A model generated the notes under the pieces. It was not told the DNA's origin. It worked only from the letters and a program-made list of their open reading frames with translations, and did no database searches. This document shows positions 30,526 through 32,274 of a stretch of 32,274 bases of DNA, in pieces. Position 1 is the first letter of the stretch. Each line of letters starts with the position of its first letter. The DNA lies in the NCBI GenBank assembly GCA_934663595.1, contig CAKUKM010000026.1:1-32274 (forward strand). The letters are read 5' to 3'. Source of the DNA: an uncultured Clostridia bacterium. GTDB lineage: Bacteria > Bacillota > Clostridia > Christensenellales > Aristaeellaceae. The position numbers and the translations under genes are program-made.

Positions 30526-31362
30526 ATGCGCAGGGAAATTCGTCCGCAACTTTGCGAAAAAGTGATTGCACAGATCAGTGGAATCGCTTATAAGACCGTT
30601 CCTTATTGGTATGGCAATGCGGCGAGAGTGCTGTATATGGATCTGCTGCTGCCCAAGCAGGCGGAATTTCGAAAAGCTCTTCCCGTAATCATCTGGGCCT
30701 GCGGCGGGGCGTTTTCGCAAATGGACAGAAATGTCTGGTTGCCCGCGATGATCGACTTTGCAAGGGCCGGTTATGCGGTGGCGAGCATCGATTACCGCAC
30801 CGCGCCCGTATGGTCGTTCCCGGCGGCGGTCGAGGATATTCGTGCAGCGGTGCGCTTCCTGCGTGCGAACAGCGAACAGTACGGCCTGGATCGGAATCGG
30901 TTTGTGACGATGGGCGAGTCGGCGGGCGGTTATCTGGCTTGTATGGCTGCGCTTGCCGGTGGGGAATACGACGTGGGCGAGCATTTGGATCAGAGCCCGG
31001 AGGTGCAGGCCGTGGTCGATTTCTATGGAAAAATTGATTTTTCCAAGGAGGGCAAGGATGCTGAGTGCAATGCGCTCGTAAACAGGACATTCCTGAACGG
31101 GAGAAGTGATCCCGCGTTTCTTGCGTCGATCGGCTGCAAAAATCTGGTCAATGAAAATACCTGTCCGATATTGATCTTCCATGGCAGCGAGGATCCGCTG
31201 GTTCCGTTGGCGGAAAGCGAGGAACTTTATCAGGCGCTGATCGAAAAAGGCGTCCGCTCGGATCTCTACGTCCTTGAGGGAGCGGGCCACGGCGAGGATA
31301 TTTTCTATCAGCCGGAAATCAAGCAAACAATTCTGTCCTTTTTGGACGAGGTTTTGTCCTGA
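30526..31362 (+). CDS. Alpha/beta hydrolase, carbohydrate-esterase-like
   Basis: A 278-residue cytoplasmic hydrolase of the HSL/BD-FAE type (no signal peptide). The nucleophile is S132 in GESAGG, the acid D223 in HGSEDPLVP, and the base H255 in GAGHGED. The oxyanion loop reads WACGGAF where HGG is usual, a variant seen in clostridial relatives of this family. It shares an operon with the sugar permeases, so it probably removes acetyl, feruloyl or similar groups from imported oligosaccharides; the leaving group is inferred. AAGGAGG lies seven bases before the ATG. Two strong hairpins follow. Confidence 0.9.
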   Translation: MRREIRPQLCEKVIAQISGIAYKTVPYWYGNAARVLYMDLLLPKQAEFRKALPVIIWACGGAFSQMDRNVWLPAMIDFARAGYAVASIDYRTAPVWSFPAAVEDIRAAVRFLRANSEQYGLDRNRFVTMGESAGGYLACMAALAGGEYDVGEHLDQSPEVQAVVDFYGKIDFSKEGKDAECNALVNRTFLNGRSDPAFLASIGCKNLVNENTCPILIFHGSEDPLVPLAESEELYQALIEKGVRSDLYVLEGAGHGEDIFYQPEIKQTILSFLDEVLS

Positions 31363-31402
31363 ACCCATTGATGCGAAGCGTCAGAAAAACTGCACAGGAA
31401 TA

Positions 31403-31432
31403 CCGTCCGAAGAGCGCGTGCTCTTCGGATGG
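31403..31432 (+). terminator. First hairpin after the esterase gene
   Basis: CCGAAGAGC and GCTCTTCGG (in 31407-31428) pair around GCGT, with two more pairs outside. No T-run follows at once. It may act together with the second hairpin. Confidence 0.6.
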
Positions 31433-31440
31433 TGATTATG

Positions 31441-31480
31441 AAAGGAGCGTTCTTCCGGATTGGAAGAACGCTCCTTTGAG
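31441..31480 (+). terminator. Second hairpin after the esterase gene
   Basis: A perfect 16-bp stem (31441-31456 with 31462-31477) has a five-base loop, an A-rich 5' side and a TTT 3' end. It can terminate on both strands. Confidence 0.8.
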
Positions 31481-31598
31481 TAGGGCGGTTTTAGGCTGCG
31501 GCATTGATTGATTTCTGGCGTATGACGCTGAGATTTTTGAGGAATATATACTGCATGAGGTATATATATTCAAAATTCAGCGAACATATAGCTCTTTC
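31481..31598. other. AT-rich gap with a weak inverted repeat
   Basis: No gene is credible here. ATATATAC (31544-31551) and GTATATAT (31560-31567) are inverted around TGCATGAG. It lies just beyond the lysS fragment stop and could be the remains of that gene's terminator or an unrelated AT hairpin. Confidence 0.4.
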
Positions 31599-31709
31599 TC
31601 AGTTCTGGCTCTTCATCGTCGGGAAGAGCAGGACGTCGCGGATGGCGGGGCTGTCGGTCAGCAGCATGCACATACGGTCGATGCCGAAGCCGATGCCGCC
31701 CGTGGGGGC
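31599..31709 (-). pseudogene. lysS: 3'-terminal fragment of lysyl-tRNA synthetase (lysS)
   Basis: The minus strand encodes 36 residues and a stop: APTGGIGFGIDRMCMLLTDS continued by PAIRDVLLFPTMKSQN. This is the conserved C-terminus of bacterial LysRS (class II motif 3 region: G-x-G-x-D-R, then SP-x-IRDVLLFP-x-M). Similarity stops abruptly at PTGG, where intact genes read MPPTGG, and an in-frame stop lies a few codons upstream. The codon use matches the chromosome to the left, while the sequence on the other side does not. The fragment is thus the displaced 3' end of the host gene, cut off by an insertion; a complete lysS may lie at the other end of the inserted DNA. It makes no functional synthetase. 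Confidence 0.9.
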
Positions 31710-31843
31710 TTGCCGTGAGGGCTTTCAGTCCCTCTGAAGGACGGTTTTGCTGCTTGCCGTTCCACGCAACTGAATTGCCATTCGGCCAAACCACTTGTCC
31801 TGCCACACTTCTGAATCGAAACTGGTTTAAGAATGGTTTAAGC

Positions 31844-31960
31844 TCAAACTCCCTTTTGCTGGTTCCAGAAGGCATCCAGATTGCTGAATTCGCGCTTCTT
31901 CAAATCCTTAGTAGCGTCGGCATAGATATTCAAGGTGGTTGAAACATCAGCATGTCCCAA
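31844..31960 (-). pseudogene. C-terminal fragment of a tyrosine recombinase (integrase)
   Basis: The minus strand reads LGHADVSTTLNIYADATKDL and then KKREFSNLDAFWNQQKGV before a stop. This is the end of a phage/ICE-type tyrosine integrase: the LGH box with its active-site histidine, then the ST-TLNIY segment whose tyrosine is the nucleophile. Upstream of LGH the frame stays open to 32047, but the residues no longer look like an integrase and the expected HDLRHT box with the catalytic arginine is missing. The gene was therefore cut at about 31960, probably by a second insertion or a deletion. On its own it is inactive. It points toward the lysS fragment, 130 bases away. Confidence 0.85.
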
Positions 31961-32073
31961 AAAGTGGGTACTGTCAAGAGTTATGCGCAAATACAACAGC
32001 GTCACATATGAAGTTGGTAAGGCGAAGGCCGAACAGGCCGCGGGCATGTTCGGCTTGACTGCCGGACAGCGGG

Positions 32074-32135
32074 CCGCCAGTTGTCCGTCAAGGGTGGCGA
32101 AGCCACTTGCGAAGCCCTTGACGGGCGGCTGGCGG
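32074..32135. repeat. Nested palindrome
   Basis: Outer arms CCGCCAG (32074-32080) and CTGGCGG (32129-32135), symmetric four-base internal loops, then perfect 10-base arms CCGTCAAGGG (32085-32094) and CCCTTGACGG (32115-32124), with TGGC-GAA-GCCA inside. It could be a terminator, a transfer or replication origin structure, or the end of an insertion sequence. No nearby gene decides between them. Confidence 0.6.
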
Positions 32136-32274
32136 TCTGCTACCTACGCCAGGTCACAGTCGTCTGCTCCGTGTTTTTCCCGATCCATCTGTTCCAGCGA
32201 TTTCATACTCATATAGCGCTTTACGCCCCACTGAGTGCCAGCGACGTGCCTCAGCCTTGCACAGACCAGCATCA

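Larger units (their letters stand above)
31710..32274 (-). mobile_element. Terminal part of an integrated element (runs off the right edge)
   Basis: From the lysS junction onwards the sequence is less GC-skewed, has no chromosomal-type genes and is dense in inverted repeats. It contains the integrase C-terminus at 31844-31960, a 130-base tail whose hairpins (GAGGG/CCCTC) lie next to the junction, an inverted repeat GCCGAACA/TGTTCGGC (32028-32035 with 32047-32054), a nested palindrome (32074-32135) and an open frame of 42 residues entering from the right edge on the minus strand (32144-32272, no recognised domain). Only this end is visible, so class and size (ICE, prophage or smaller integrative element) cannot be decided. 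Confidence 0.65.

Noticed and set aside
31504..31737. A 77-residue plus-strand frame across the lysS junction
   Set aside because: It is antisense to the lysS fragment and crosses the insertion boundary, with no ribosome site.
32144..32272. A 42-residue minus-strand frame entering from the right edge
   Set aside because: It may be the end of a real gene, but too little is visible and no family is recognised, so it is mentioned only within the mobile-element entry.
1..32274. CRISPR arrays, tRNA or rRNA genes, retrons, toxin-antitoxin pairs and phage structural genes
   Set aside because: I looked for regular short repeats with spacers, cloverleaf-like sequences and the relevant protein motifs on both strands and saw none.

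Overview
The window looks like a chromosome segment of a GC-rich, gut-type Firmicute (class Clostridia; a Christensenellales-like lineage is my guess, not shown by the sequence). Supporting signs are strong GGAGG-type ribosome binding sites, near-consensus sigma-A promoters, a CIRCE heat-shock operator, YesM/YesN-type two-component control of a CUT1 sugar transporter, LicD and CDP-glycerol transferase family surface-polymer genes, VanW-domain and EFR1-type proteins, and a strong preference for GC-rich codons.

Layout. 1-1.9 kb (minus): a YrrT-like methyltransferase cut by the left edge, a secreted three-repeat protein and a MarR regulator with a clear promoter and operator. 1.9-3.8 kb (minus): Hsp20 under a CIRCE-covered promoter, a small cupin and a flavodoxin/ferredoxin protein. 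3.9-7.6 kb (plus): four tightly packed genes for a phosphodiester-linked surface polymer (IspD/TarI-type cytidylyltransferase, LicD, SDR epimerase, CDP-glycerol transferase family). 7.6-10.2 kb: an AraC/GyrI regulator and a convergent dihydrouridine synthase, bracketed by two inverted copies of a multi-hairpin repeat. 10.3-11.3 kb (minus): a secreted double-VanW protein. 11.5-16.1 kb (plus): an operon with four RNA-modifying enzymes, a HAD phosphatase and a GNAT. 16.2-18.0 kb (minus): a MATE exporter and a small membrane protein. 18.0-18.4 kb: an AT-rich stretch. 18.4-24.7 kb (plus): a Wzm/Wzt-type polysaccharide exporter, a pyridoxal kinase and a GH38 alpha-mannosidase. 24.8-31.4 kb (plus): sensor kinase, AraC-type response regulator, solute-binding protein, two permeases and an esterase, which reads as a glycan uptake and deacylation locus. 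31.6-32.3 kb: a mobile-element boundary with a displaced 3' fragment of lysS and the truncated C-terminus of a tyrosine recombinase.

The most unusual item is the repeat pair at 7594-7929 and 9971-10229. Each copy is a chain of hairpins. Each sits inside the intrinsic terminator of a neighbouring gene, with the terminator hairpin present on both sides and the U-tract only on the far side. The flanking hairpins differ between the two sites, so they come from the target and not from the element. One internal stem differs between the copies in both arms and still pairs. This suggests a terminator-targeting, structure-conserving repeat that becomes part of its host gene's 3' UTR. I do not recognise it as a named family.
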